From Phialocephala subalpina (lineage: Eukaryota > Ascomycota > Leotiomycetes > Helotiales > Mollisiaceae): DNA of 64,000 nt. The stretch covers positions 62,001-126,000 of the forward strand of contig FJOG01000043.1 of the NCBI GenBank assembly GCA_900073065.1, read 5' to 3'. Of the stretch, positions 54,821 to 64,000 are shown in pieces. The notes under the pieces are model-generated. The model was not told the origin of the DNA. It worked only from the letters and a program-made list of their open reading frames with translations, and searched no databases. Each line of letters opens with the position of its first letter. The stretch's first letter is position 1. The translations under genes and the position numbers were made by a program.

Positions 54821-55340
54821 TCACTTGCCATTGAGCTTGAATGTCTCCAAGAGATCAGCCAACTCCTAGTTGCCCTTATTCAATTCTTCGTTCTTCAGCT
54901 GCACCTCATTGTACTCCTTCTCCAGTTGTCGGACACGAGCGTGTACCTCCTGTTAAAGGTCAATTCCCGCCATTAATATTAGAGAGAATACTAAGATAGC
55001 TTACACGAAAAGAAGCATCCATGCTTGCGGCACGAGACGCGGTGTACTCGAGACGCTCGGAAAGAGTAGCTTCAAGAGGCTTGACACCGGGGAACATCTC
55101 CTTGGGATCTACAATCTCTAATTAGCAGAGTTCATTTCCAGAACATAGGGGTAGTACAGTATGTATGCCAAAAGATCATCTCAGTATCATATAGAACCAT
55201 GTCTAGGTTAGGACCATGCTTGTACCTAACGCTGGCGAGGATCTCTCCGTGCTGGTCGCCTAGCTACGCCTTGGCAATGCTGCTGCCGTCGGCGCGAAAC
55301 TTCTCAACCAGGTTGAATTGGGGTTGGTATTGTTGCATGA
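54821..55340 (-). pseudogene. Coiled-coil protein remnant
   Basis: Minus-strand readable pieces: QYQPQFNLVEKFRADGSSIAKA, a TAG, LGDQHGEILASVRYKHG; later DPKEMFPGVKPLEATLSERL and SRAASMDASFR before a GTAAGC donor at about 55005; after the acceptor EVHARVRQLEKEYNEVQLKNEELNKGN, a TAG where Gln would fit, ELADLLETFKLNGK and a stop at 54821. Both internal stops are one C-to-T change from Gln codons. The intron has normal signals. The family is unknown; the last segment is a coiled coil. The gene lacks a start. Confidence 0.55.
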
Positions 55341-55694
55341 CGAATGACCGATGCGTATCCTAGAGTAGGTTTGGAAGAGCAAGAGCGGTTGCGAGATGTT
55401 GTTGCTTGCGATCGTGGTTGCGGTGGTCGTTTGTAAGGAAGAAGATCGAGAATGCTTAGCGAGACTCTTGGTTATACCCAACTTGGACCGTCTGATCTTT
55501 GAATTGGATAACGAATGACTCAAATTAATATCGTCGGCAACTAGGCTAAGATAGGCAATTTACCGCCAACCGCCATTTTGAAAGCGCTAGCTCGTATATC
55601 AACCCACCATCTTCTCTGGCTCCACCACTTCCAACTTCCCCTTCTCAACACCACCCTCATAAAATTGTGCAAAGCGCAACTCAACTCTCTAACC
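55341..55694. other. Upstream region of the coiled-coil gene
   Basis: Leader-like CT-rich sequence from about 55600. An in-frame upstream ATG at 55578 would add 39 hydrophobic residues, but the start at 55695 is preferred. No other gene seen. Confidence 0.5.
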
Positions 55695-57167
55695 ATGTCT
55701 TACACATCATACAGAGATCCAGAAACCCCCTCCAAGAAGCCTATTCACCGTCGCCAATTCAGCTACGACGCCGACGAAGAAGATCATGCGCTTGACTTCA
55801 ACCCCAACGACTTCATCCTCCCCGATGGAACCCAGCCACTTGACCCTGCGGTGATCCAACGCATTGAAGATGCGACCAAGTTGCTCCGCGAGCTCGAGGT
55901 CAACAAGGAAATGGAGGAGATTGTTGCGCCAAGCCCTGGTAGAGAGTCATCTGCTTCCAACAAGGAGAATGAAGAGCCTGAGACCATCTTGAAGAACGAC
56001 GATGTTGACTATGATGGCGATGACGATGATATGGTCTTCGGCAAGACTTCTACTCCAAAAGGCGCGGGCAAGGAGCGTGTTCGGTCTAGTGCTGGGGAGA
56101 TGGTCATGGATGAGGATGCGGAGACTGATGATACCTTGCGAATTGGTGTTAAACTTTCCGGCTCGACCTCCAAGCGCAATCAGAAAGATCGTACAACAAG
56201 TCTGGATGACGCCAACACCGAGATCTGGCTCTTGAAGTCCATAGTCAAGGACCAAGAGCGGGAGATCAGAGAGTTGAAGAAGATCATCGCCGATCAAGCG
56301 GCCCAAGCGGAGCTCATGAATGGTGCCGAGGTCCACACCAACCGGCGAGGCAAGTTCCATTTCTCGGGCGATTACAAGCATCCATCCTTTACCATAGGGC
56401 TTGACGAGCGCGACTCACCATTCTACTCGAGACCTTCAAGACACGATCCCGACGAGACGGTGGAGGAGGATCCGAAGCCGGAGAGAACTCGCAAGGAGAA
56501 GATGCCTTTATTCTTCAAGAAGATGCATATGGAGCAGCGAAAGCGCAAGGTTGCATGGGCTGAAGAGGATAAGGAGGGCTCCGATCGCAACACGGGTAGA
56601 GCCAAGAAGGCGAAGCATACGGGTAGCCCTCTCCAGTTTGACAACACCAAATTGGCATCTGATATCAGATATGACTCCAAAGTCGCTCTTGGCTCCCTCT
56701 CGGATTGGGGGATGAGCTTGGGTGGTAGTGATTGCAAGGAAATGGGCGTGTTTGGTGGTCACAAGGCTAAGTTGTCAAGGGAGGATCGTCATTTAACCAT
56801 CGCTACGGCCGAGAACGAGGATTCGAACTTTGATGCCGAAGGCAGCTCCACCAGTTCAGCGAATAGGGATATTTTCGGTTGGGCTAACTCGATGGTGAAG
56901 AAGAACGGTGTGGGCACCCGCATGGTAGGGAAGTCCGAGGACAAGGGTGGTATGCGAGGAGGTGGAGTTGTCGATGCGGAGGATGAGATTGATATTTACA
57001 ACAAATGGATGCCTACAGGCGATCTTGCCAAGGACTCTCTCACTCTGTCGAAGATGAAGGCTGAGATCAAGAGATTGAAGCAAAAGAGAGCGGGCAGACA
57101 GCCACGAGAGAAGCAAGTTGAGGAATTGAAGGCCATGAAGGGTGAGCTAAAGGAAATGGAGGAGTAA
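55695..57167 (+). CDS. Unrecognised coiled-coil protein, about 490 residues
   Basis: A single exon. I start at ATG 55695 (MSYTSYRDPETPSKKP) because the context is good and upstream codons look like leader. Features: an acidic N-terminus with DNPND-like repeats, a helix near residue 55 (VIQRIEDATKLLRELEV), DDVDYDGDDDDMVFGK, a coiled coil around 180-205 (WLLKSIVKDQEREIRELKKII), a basic patch (KKMHMEQRKRKVAW.. GRAKKAKH, NLS-like), and a C-terminal coiled coil (KMKAEIKRLKQKRA.. ELKAMKGELKEMEE). The two terminal coiled coils with an NLS-like patch would suit a nuclear or spindle-associated structural protein, but this is not established. Confidence 0.75.
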   Translation: MSYTSYRDPETPSKKPIHRRQFSYDADEEDHALDFNPNDFILPDGTQPLDPAVIQRIEDATKLLRELEVNKEMEEIVAPSPGRESSASNKENEEPETILKNDDVDYDGDDDDMVFGKTSTPKGAGKERVRSSAGEMVMDEDAETDDTLRIGVKLSGSTSKRNQKDRTTSLDDANTEIWLLKSIVKDQEREIRELKKIIADQAAQAELMNGAEVHTNRRGKFHFSGDYKHPSFTIGLDERDSPFYSRPSRHDPDETVEEDPKPERTRKEKMPLFFKKMHMEQRKRKVAWAEEDKEGSDRNTGRAKKAKHTGSPLQFDNTKLASDIRYDSKVALGSLSDWGMSLGGSDCKEMGVFGGHKAKLSREDRHLTIATAENEDSNFDAEGSSTSSANRDIFGWANSMVKKNGVGTRMVGKSEDKGGMRGGGVVDAEDEIDIYNKWMPTGDLAKDSLTLSKMKAEIKRLKQKRAGRQPREKQVEELKAMKGELKEMEE

Positions 57168-58969
57168 TCTTGTTTACTATACCATTTGACTTGGCCTTGG
57201 GATTTTCTGCGGATGGCGTGAGGAGTAGAGAAGCTGAGGTAGAGTGCAGGAACGGAGGGTGGTTTTGTTTTCTCTTGCATTCATCAACGAATAGCCTACT
57301 GAAGGTCCAGAAAGCGCTAGAGCACTGGAATGTGTACGTACGTACTTCTTTGAGTTATTCTGAAACCTCAGAATGTCAACAGCAGTACTTCATAATCTTG
57401 CATCCTTGTCCATGCCTCTTCTGTGACGTGAGCCTTACTCTCACTTCAGTCGAAATGGGGACACCTGGGTTATTGAGGTCGATTGACATATATTCGAATC
57501 TTCCGATAAGACCTCTTTTTGTTTCATGTCCCTGATACCTTCATATCCGTTGTACGTGTGGTGCCTGCCGGTAACCTGTCATGTTCCCTCCACTCGACGT
57601 AGTTTGTTCAACTTGACGAGTTTCGAGCTGCTGATGCTTCGATCGGGCAATCAGCCATCTCTAGGCTTCGACTTGCTGTCAAAGGGCTTTGAATACTGTT
57701 TTATATCACTGAAAGAGTAAGCAAGACTGTTAGACAAGAGGGATGTCACGGGGACAAACATCTCCTCCCCCCTTTCCTTTCGCTTCGGCCTAGCGCCGGC
57801 GTTCGCCGAGGACAGTGAAGTACGATCATTTTGCTTCAAATGAGGTACACAATGTTCTGCAGATGTCGTGATTTGTCTCGAAGTGGCTCGTGAAAGGATG
57901 TTGAGGTCTTGCTTATTATTGTGAAGTCTAGCATACCCCACTTGGTTGCAGATCCCAACACCTTGTGTAGAGTCCGCCACTTCTTTCCAGAATCCGCCAC
58001 CATTTTGTAGAGTCCGCTGCTTTGTCTGAAGTCCACATCCATTTTATTCAACTCTGTGAAGAAGTCAACGGATCCGCGGATCGTTCGTGATGATCTTGTG
58101 GAAGATCTCATGACGCTGTCCAAGACAAAGCCAAGCTTCGAGATCAAAGACAATGAAAGGTAACAACCTACCGCAGCAACGCCCTGAGTCGATGATCATA
58201 AATGCTTTCTGAGCTTTCTCGTTCGTGTGATTTAAGTTACAGCAGCAAGGACGTCGAGGAGAGGGTTCGCAAGATACGTTTTCCTAGAGCAGTTTCCAAT
58301 CCATTCAAGCTTTGCCTCCCTGTTGCCGATATGACTACATGATCCTTATCTATTCATGCTCCTCAGGCTCCAGGAGATGTGTGGAGTTCTTTCTGTTCAA
58401 CTAATACAAGTGTACTTCGTAATTTTCCACTCCTAGATGTAGTTTCCAGCCACAGATGCTCTTGTTCATGTCTGTAGCTGAAGGACATCGCAGCTTCCGC
58501 TTAGCTAACTAGTCTAATGTTCGAATGGTAAAGTTCGATCGGGGTTTGACCAGCCTCGTTTTGTCGGGACGCCAATCTTGTGGGCTGAAACATTGGGACG
58601 GCAAGTTGGGGTAGATCTAGAACTAGAGAGCTCATTGTCAGCGTGAGATTCGGTTCTTGCCATACCTCAGGTTTCAATTGCCCCAGCTCAGCCGGGAGAC
58701 CGTGGTGAGTCGTTCCTATTTACCCTAGTCCCAGGTCAGGATGAGGCAGTTGAGGTAGGCTAGCGCCGGCGGCTTGTTTTCTTCACATCGCGAGCCACAA
58801 TCTCATGTCTCCAAGACATCGACAATCGCATTGTCCCTGCAGCCGTAAGCGTTCCTCCCTCCAGAGTCCACTCTCCAGTACTCAAAAATTGACAGTCGTA
58901 GATCCACCCCACCCAAATTCTACCCAAGAAGCTCTCCCACCCCACCCCACCAACACCGCTGCCGCCGCG
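57168..58969. other. Long gene-free region
   Basis: No motif-bearing ORF on either strand over 1.8 kb. Four imperfect units of about 19-21 bp (AGAGTCCGCCAC-type) lie at about 57967-58042. Confidence 0.55.
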
Positions 58970-59392
58970 ATGCGCAAATCGCAGACAATGGGCCACCTCT
59001 CGGGGTTCTTCAAGAAAGGAAAGACGGAGGAGAAGAAAGAGGTTGAGGAAGAGAAGGAGATCGAACCTCGTATGTACAATGACTCTCTTGAACGTCAGAT
59101 CAAAGGCTGATGGGTTACACCTGAATCAATGCAGAGCACGTGACCGAGAGCAAGCCAGCAAGACCCTCGAAGTTCATCGAAGAGATGGACAAGGAGACGG
59201 AGGAGGCAGCGGTTGCGGAGTGGTTGGAGGGAGATGGCGGAGCCTCTGCAACCCCGGGAGAGTGGCGGGGAGGAAGAGGAACTTTTCGGAACCAAGGAGC
59301 CCGAAATCCGCTGGGAGATCGAGAAGATCGAAGGCGGGACGGAGAAGGAGAGGAAGAAGCGGAATCGCGGAGCCTATGTGTATGAACCTTGA
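58970..59392 (+). CDS. Small charged protein, reading frame doubtful
   Basis: An ATG in strong context (GCCGCCGCGATGC) opens MRKSQTMGHLSGFFKKGKTEEKK.. EIEP to 59069, where a GTATGT donor and the acceptor at 59134 join it to QHVTESKPARPSKFIEEMDKETEEAAVAEWLEGDGG. In this frame the remainder becomes Arg/Gly-rich and stops at 59385. In the +1 frame the same bases read MAEPLQPRESGGEEEELFG.. EIRWEIEKIEGG.. GAYVYEP and stop at 59392, which looks more like protein. Hence a one-base shift near 59250 is likely (mutation or assembly error). Family unknown. Confidence 0.5.
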
Positions 59393-60354
59393 ATGTACGA
59401 CAACTGCCGTGTGATTGGGGAAATAAGCTGAAATTTTGGAATGCGATACTGGCAGCAGGGGAGGAAGATGATTGTTCGGAGAAAGCAAAGGACTTATGGC
59501 AGCAAGACAGACCCTGTGGAAACTGGACAATGGAAAGACTTTACTATTGATCAATGTATATGTAGGAGGGTTTGATGTGAATTGATGTCGACGAGATCTC
59601 AGATGTCGTCCAAATGCGGCTGGCCGCTAGGGCGTGCAATGTGAAGCAAGGCGCTACGGCGATACTATTCGCCGATCCAAGCAGCCATTCAAAGCTGCGC
59701 CAAAATGTCCTTAGATCTCTGGTACATTGTAAATTGCTTTCGAGTTGTGTATGGAGTTGAAATCCCTACGCATGATTTGAGAAGATCGTTCCTACAAGGC
59801 TGGGACAATGGTTTGTACCATTGTCAGATCACCGTGAAGTTACCCCTCTCCATGTCCCGGCCGGCCGGCTCGGCTACTGAACTCTTGATCCCAACGTCAG
59901 CACAATCTCCCCAGATGTACAAACTTCTTCCAACCCCAACATCGCCATCTTTCATCACTTGCATACGTTCAAAAGCTCTGTAACATTGTTTGGTTCATAT
60001 TTTGCATCAAAATGTCAAGTCCAGACCTAGCAATCAAGACCGGTGGCCGAGGTCCGCGCACATGATTTCATCAGCTTACCCCTATTCTATTCTTTCCTTG
60101 GAGGCTCATAGCTCATAGTACAAGCGTTTTCGGCCTCCCAGGTCTCTGTGGGCTTTTTCGATGTGCTTTACTGGAGCAATCACTTCGTTACTGAAGATCC
60201 AGATGCCACATCGAAGCCATCATCTCAAGTTTGTCGAGTCTTGGCATATCCATGCGGGGCTGAGATTCCAAAGACGCTGCAATGTTGCGTGCTTCTCTTC
60301 TTCGCGTCCCACTCCTATTCGCTTCCAGATATTACATCCACTAACACACCATAG
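59393..60354. other. Spacer, possible first exon of the GNAT gene
   Basis: Mostly non-coding. An ATG at 60011 (MSSPDLAIKTGG) may be the GNAT first exon, separated by an intron of about 300 nt whose donor I cannot fix. Confidence 0.4.
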
Positions 60355-61289
60355 AGCTCGTACAACAAGCATCAGCCCTCTACGCCGATTCCTTCAGAAC
60401 AGATCCAGTAATAACCTACATCCTACACAACATTCCCGAAGCAAAACGCCTAGCCTACCTTCCCAAGTACTTCGATGCCCTTATCACAGCTGCGGCACTG
60501 AACGATGCATCTTTTACCGAGATCGATGAATTCAAGTGCTGTGTTACGATGATGCCGCCTGGGAAGAAGGTCGACAATCCTTTCACCATGATTCAAGCGG
60601 GATTGCTGAGCATGCTTTGGAATATTGGGTGGGGTCCTTGCTGGGTGAGTCTTCCTTTGTCTACTTATATCCTCACCCTCTCCAACATTCGATGTCTGGT
60701 TCTAAACCCGTCTCGGCTTGGAATGACGAAGGCTATTGGTTCGACTTCACCTGTACTCCGCTGAACCCGCATCCAGAGAATGATCTTCGAATTCTCACCG
60801 ATGACCGACCGCTGCAAACGAAAGGGCATGCCAGGCATCAAGAACTATTACTACGTCTTCTTCACTGCAACCCACACCTCAGCACGAGGTCAAGGCCTCT
60901 GTCCCAAACTGCTTAAGCACTGGCAGGAAATTTCGGCACGTGATAAGTTTCCGCTTTGGCTTGAGGCGACGACTGAGAAGAGTGAGTTGCTTTCTATCTG
61001 GTTTTCCTGTTCCGTCCTGGATGCATTAAATAGTTGCAATGTCTGTGACAGAGGTTTCAGACGGTGATTGTGGAGAAAGGGCATACTGATAGTTGGTTTA
61101 GGTATGAGAGTGTACAGCCGGTGTGGGTTCGAGATTGTGGAGGAGTTGAGGTTGGGGAAGGGGAAAGTGGGAACAAATGGACTGCCTATTGATGCAGCGG
61201 GGAGAAAGAGTGCAAAGGAGGAGTTGGTGGGAGTGCCAATCTGGGGAATGGTGTGGTGGCCCGAAGGAACGAAGCCAGTGGTAAAGTGA
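60355..61289 (+). CDS. GNAT-family N-acetyltransferase, first exon unresolved
   Basis: Exons 60355-60644, 60777-60981 and 61102-61289 join in frame. They read ELVQQASALYADSFRTDPVITYILHN, later FTMIQAGLLSMLWNIGWGPCW, RMIFEFSPMTDRCKRKGMPG, then NYYYVFFTATHTSARGQGLCPKLLKHW, the GNAT motif A region (V.P..RGQGLG-like; here RGQGLC), then FPLWLEATTEKS, MRVYSRCGFEIVEEL (the family's YxxxGF motif B) and MVWWPEGTKPVVK. Enzymes of this type acetylate amines from acetyl-CoA. The substrate is unknown. The Met-containing exon upstream is not certain (candidate at 60011). Confidence 0.78.
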
Positions 61290-61513
61290 GGAGTCACATT
61301 TGATGTGGTGCATGATCATGACTGAAGGTTCATAGCACGGAATTTGAGGTAAGCATTATCCTTGGTTGAAAGATTGACTGTTCTCGATGCATCATGTTGC
61401 CCCATAACTCTCCGGACATTCTAATTATCCCCTATTTTTTTTTTTTTGCATTCACATCAATTCTTTGACAATTATTCCGACATCCATCATCGTTCATATC
61501 GTAGTTCATCCTC

Positions 61514-62736
61514 TCATTGTTCATCAGGATCCTCCACCTTCGGCGTCTTGCCCTTTCCCAAGTAGTCACAGTCAATAGTTCGATGTCCATCACCACCACA
61601 TCTGCCACAAGCCACCTTGCAATCCATGAACCAATGTCCCTTCTGGGCGCAATTGTAGCACACCAACTTATCATGTTCTCCCATGCCTGGAATAGCAACA
61701 CTCTTCAAGCTCGGATACTTCTTTTTTCCGTCGTCAGTTCTAGAATTCTCCTTCTCCCTGTCGGTTTTCTTCTCGGGTGAGACGGTGGACGATCTTGACT
61801 GAATCTTGATCGGAGTTTCATATCTCGAAGACAATGCTGGCTCACGCTCTCGAGATCTCGGAACACGTAGTGGGAAGAGCTCCCGAACTGGACTCGCAGA
61901 TCGAGAGTTGGATCCAGAAGCTGGTCTGTATATATCTCCACCTCTACTTCGACGGCGTGGACTCACGACAGGGGGGTATTGGCGTCCTGAGCGACCAGTA
62001 ATCGTTGCTCTTCTCTTAGCGGCGGGGCTCGGAGATGTAGATCGCTCTCGGTGGACGTGGGTGCTTGAGTGATCATTTCTGCCTGTTGGGAATCTCGACG
62101 GCATTCTGGGGCTCGTGGGAGAGAAATACATTGAGCGCGGCTTAGTGGGTGTATTCGCTGGTAGCGGAGATGATCGAGTCGTAACAGGCTCTGAGCCAAC
62201 GGGATCGGAGGCAACAGATTCAACAGGTACTGGATCAACTGCTTCAGCACGGTCATTCAAGAAACGTGCTAGTGGGGTGTCGAGATCTTCTTTTTCACGT
62301 GCAACGGGTTCCGACGCGCCATTCATGAAACGTGCGGAGGTAGAACTTGGCTCAGCTTCATTGACCTCGGGAGAGTGGGACGTTGTCGCAAGTTTCGGAG
62401 AGCGCGTCGAGGGAGGGTCTGGCCCAGCCACGTAGACTGTAGCAACAGGCGACAGTGTTGAGGGTGCTGAACCAATTTTGAGGTCTTCCTTGACAACAGC
62501 AGCTGGAGACGGCCTCGACAGTGTTGTACCCATTGATAAATCCTTGATGTGTTGCTCTTCTTCTTGTGACGATGGGAGATCGAGTGACGCGACGTCAGGG
62601 TCGAACTCGAGCTCTCGGCGCTGCGACGGGGATTGTCAGTGGACGGGGGTTGTCAGCGGACCCTACGGTTTCGATTGGCTTTGAAACGAGAATGACAAGA
62701 ACCTACCAGCTCTTCCATTGTTGTAGGCGGTTGCAT
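61514..62736 (-). CDS. CCHC zinc-knuckle protein, two exons
   Basis: Exon 1 (62736-62707, ten codons) and exon 2 (62620-61514) join across an 86-nt intron, giving 378 residues. Most of the protein is disordered, Ser/Pro/Arg-rich (SPRRRSRGG, SRSASPVREL), with long Ser/Pro runs around residues 60-300. Near the C-terminus are two zinc knuckles: CYNCAQKGHWFMDC and CGRCGGDGHRTIDC (CX2CX4HX4C), then KGKTPKVEDPDEQ. The knuckles bind single-stranded nucleic acid, and RS-like stretches suggest an RNA-processing or nuclear role. The short first exon is supported by MQPPTTMEEL continuing RRELEFDPDVASL. Confidence 0.8.
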
Positions 62737-63242
62737 CGTCACGGTCGTTTGTGTGAAGAAGCATTTAAAAATTGATGTCGCGGGTGCGTTGTTGAGGCGC
62801 AATCCATCTAGGGAAGGAGCGATTAAATTAACAACAATAAAGTCTTATCGACGTTGTCACGTTATCGCACACCCCTTATCGGTAATTGTCCAGAGAAGTC
62901 AAGGAAATTGGGCATTCTCAGGTACAGGTAAAGCTGAGGCGACTTTGAAATGGTTCTTTACTGTTCTCTTTATAGAGAAGAAGGAGGGATCCTTATTTAT
63001 CCTTTGAGTTACTATTACAGAATCAGGACATCTAGAGAGCAGATTTCCCGTGAAGAAAGAAGACACTTCAGTTTGAAGATTCAAGGAATATCCGAAAGAG
63101 AAGTATGGAAGACCTAATTTCTGGTGCTATGGAAGAAGAATCGCAGCGATGCATTCCTAGCTGCCAACCCCTTAGAGCGAACATAGTAGTATCAACTCCA
63201 AGAACCCCCAGTGATTTACCATTATCAACTCCCTTCAATGGC
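62737..63242. other. Spacer upstream of the zinc-knuckle gene
   Basis: No motif-bearing ORF. Includes the zinc-knuckle promoter and the 3' end of the edge gene. Confidence 0.55.
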
Positions 63243-63964
63243 TCAGCTACCTTGACGCTCTCGAGCAAGTTCACCTCGAAGATGCTGAATGGCAATCTTC
63301 ATATGACGCTTCTTCTTTTCCGCATCGAGTACATACTCCAAGTGTTGCTCATCCTTCTCCTTGCACAATTCCTTCAAGGCCCCCACTGCTCCCCTCTGTC
63401 GTTGGACCTCTGTCTCGGCCTCCGATCTTCTGTACTCCAGGTCCTCGAGACCGTCGGCTAGCTTGGCCTTGGCAGCTTTGAGCTCCTGCTTTTTGTAAGT
63501 GATGGTTCCCACCAACGACCGCCTGTATTCTGCCCACCTTCTCTTTATCGACAGCTTGCTTCAGCATCTTGGTGAGTTCGTCGTAATGAGTGAGGGCGTT
63601 TTGGAAGATAGGCGGATCGTATATGGCAACGTCGACATTTGCAGCAGTGAAAGAAGCCGGAGCAACGCGGAAGATGTTCGGCCTGAAAGCTTCACCGGCG
63701 GGTTGAGGCATGTGGAGGTTAACACCTGGAAACGGCTCGTTGGGCCCTGAATGTCTGTAAATAGAAAGAAATTAAGTGCCATATATGCAGAAACTTACAA
63801 AGATCAACCCAGGCTTGACATTCAGCTTGGTAGAACCTGACCTCAACATCCATGCCTTCAGATCGGCTCAAGGCTCCACAGTACCGACTCGCAAGAGAAT
63901 CGAGAGGGATACCAGTATCATAGGCTTTCTTCACCATGAAGTCGAGTTGGCAGTTGTGCTGCAT
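63243..63964 (-). CDS. Unrecognised coiled-coil protein, with a likely frameshift
   Basis: Exon 63964-63799 (MQHNCQLDFMVKKAYDTG.. CQAWVDL) joins at 63725 and continues VNLHMPQPAGEAFRPNIF.. ALTHYDELTKMLKQAVDKEK. Near 63515 the frame must shift by one to read ITYKKQELKAAKAKLADGLEDLEYRRSEAETEVQRQ.. and end at 63243. The last 80 residues are strongly coiled coil. No function recognised. The shift may be a real mutation or an assembly error; I cannot tell from this sequence. Confidence 0.5.
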
Positions 63965-64000
63965 CTTAAATGGTGATCTTTTTTCCGGTATGAAAGATTA

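Noticed and set aside
56423..56737. Minus-strand ORFs inside the 55695-57167 gene
   Set aside because: Shadows of the coding strand without motif.
57651..58153. Two overlapping minus-strand ORFs of about 105 codons
   Set aside because: No motif; one of them overlaps a short tandem repeat at 57967-58042.
1..64000. CRISPR arrays, rRNA genes, bacterial operons
   Set aside because: No regularly spaced identical repeats, no rRNA-like sequence; intron and gene structure are fungal.

Overview
The window looks like nuclear DNA of a filamentous ascomycete, possibly Leotiomycetes (class is a low-confidence guess). Genes carry short introns of about 45-60 nt with GTAAGT-like donors, CTAAC/CTGAC-like branch sites and TAG/CAG acceptors. 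Housekeeping genes of clear fungal type (TAF5, MED11, VPS5, a mitochondrial bL31) alternate with typical filamentous-fungal conflict families (HeLo, Helo-like/ubiquitin-like, HET, F-box, kinase-ankyrin). Exon models below were built by hand. Where stated, exon lengths sum to a multiple of three and domain motifs continue across the junctions.

Layout. 1-5 kb: a partial gene at the left edge and a PI-PLC-X-like phosphodiesterase. 5-17.5 kb: an accessory stretch with an orphan first exon, an eight-exon 1,372-residue GHKL-ATPase/NO VEIN-C protein, a Helo-like plus ubiquitin-like protein, a HET-domain remnant, a telomere-like repeat and a dispersed repeat. 17.9-29.6 kb: a compact core block with a mitochondrial flavin-reductase-like protein, MRPL36/bL31m, VPS5, MED11 and TAF5, the last with an unusual 1.34-kb first intron that holds another spliced ORF. 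30-35 kb: a C2H2 zinc-finger gene with a structured leader, a decayed P-loop GTPase and a secreted alpha/beta hydrolase. 35.7-42.9 kb: a transposon-damaged zone with an assembly gap, a Tc1/mariner-type transposase with one stop, a 939-bp AT-rich inverted-repeat element sitting in a reading frame, a chitin-binding fragment and a glutathione S-transferase remnant. 43.2-50 kb: two intact neighbouring genes, a HeLo-pseudokinase and a 1,413-residue kinase-ankyrin protein. 50.4-55.3 kb: two paralogous F-box-like pseudogenes, a gene cut by a second gap and another pseudogene. 55.7-64 kb: ordinary genes (coiled-coil protein, GNAT, zinc-knuckle protein, coiled-coil protein at the right edge).

The best candidate for something new is 43.2-50 kb. 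A HeLo domain fused to a kinase-like domain without its catalytic Asp (the MLKL layout) lies 382 bp upstream, on the same strand, of an apparently active kinase fused to ankyrin repeats (the layout of RIPK4-type kinases). I infer a possible kinase/executioner cell-death pair. Second is the GHKL-ATPase/NOV_C protein, whose C-terminal domain carries a restriction-nuclease-like E-x-K signature. Many other immunity-like genes in the window are broken, which suggests birth-and-death turnover.
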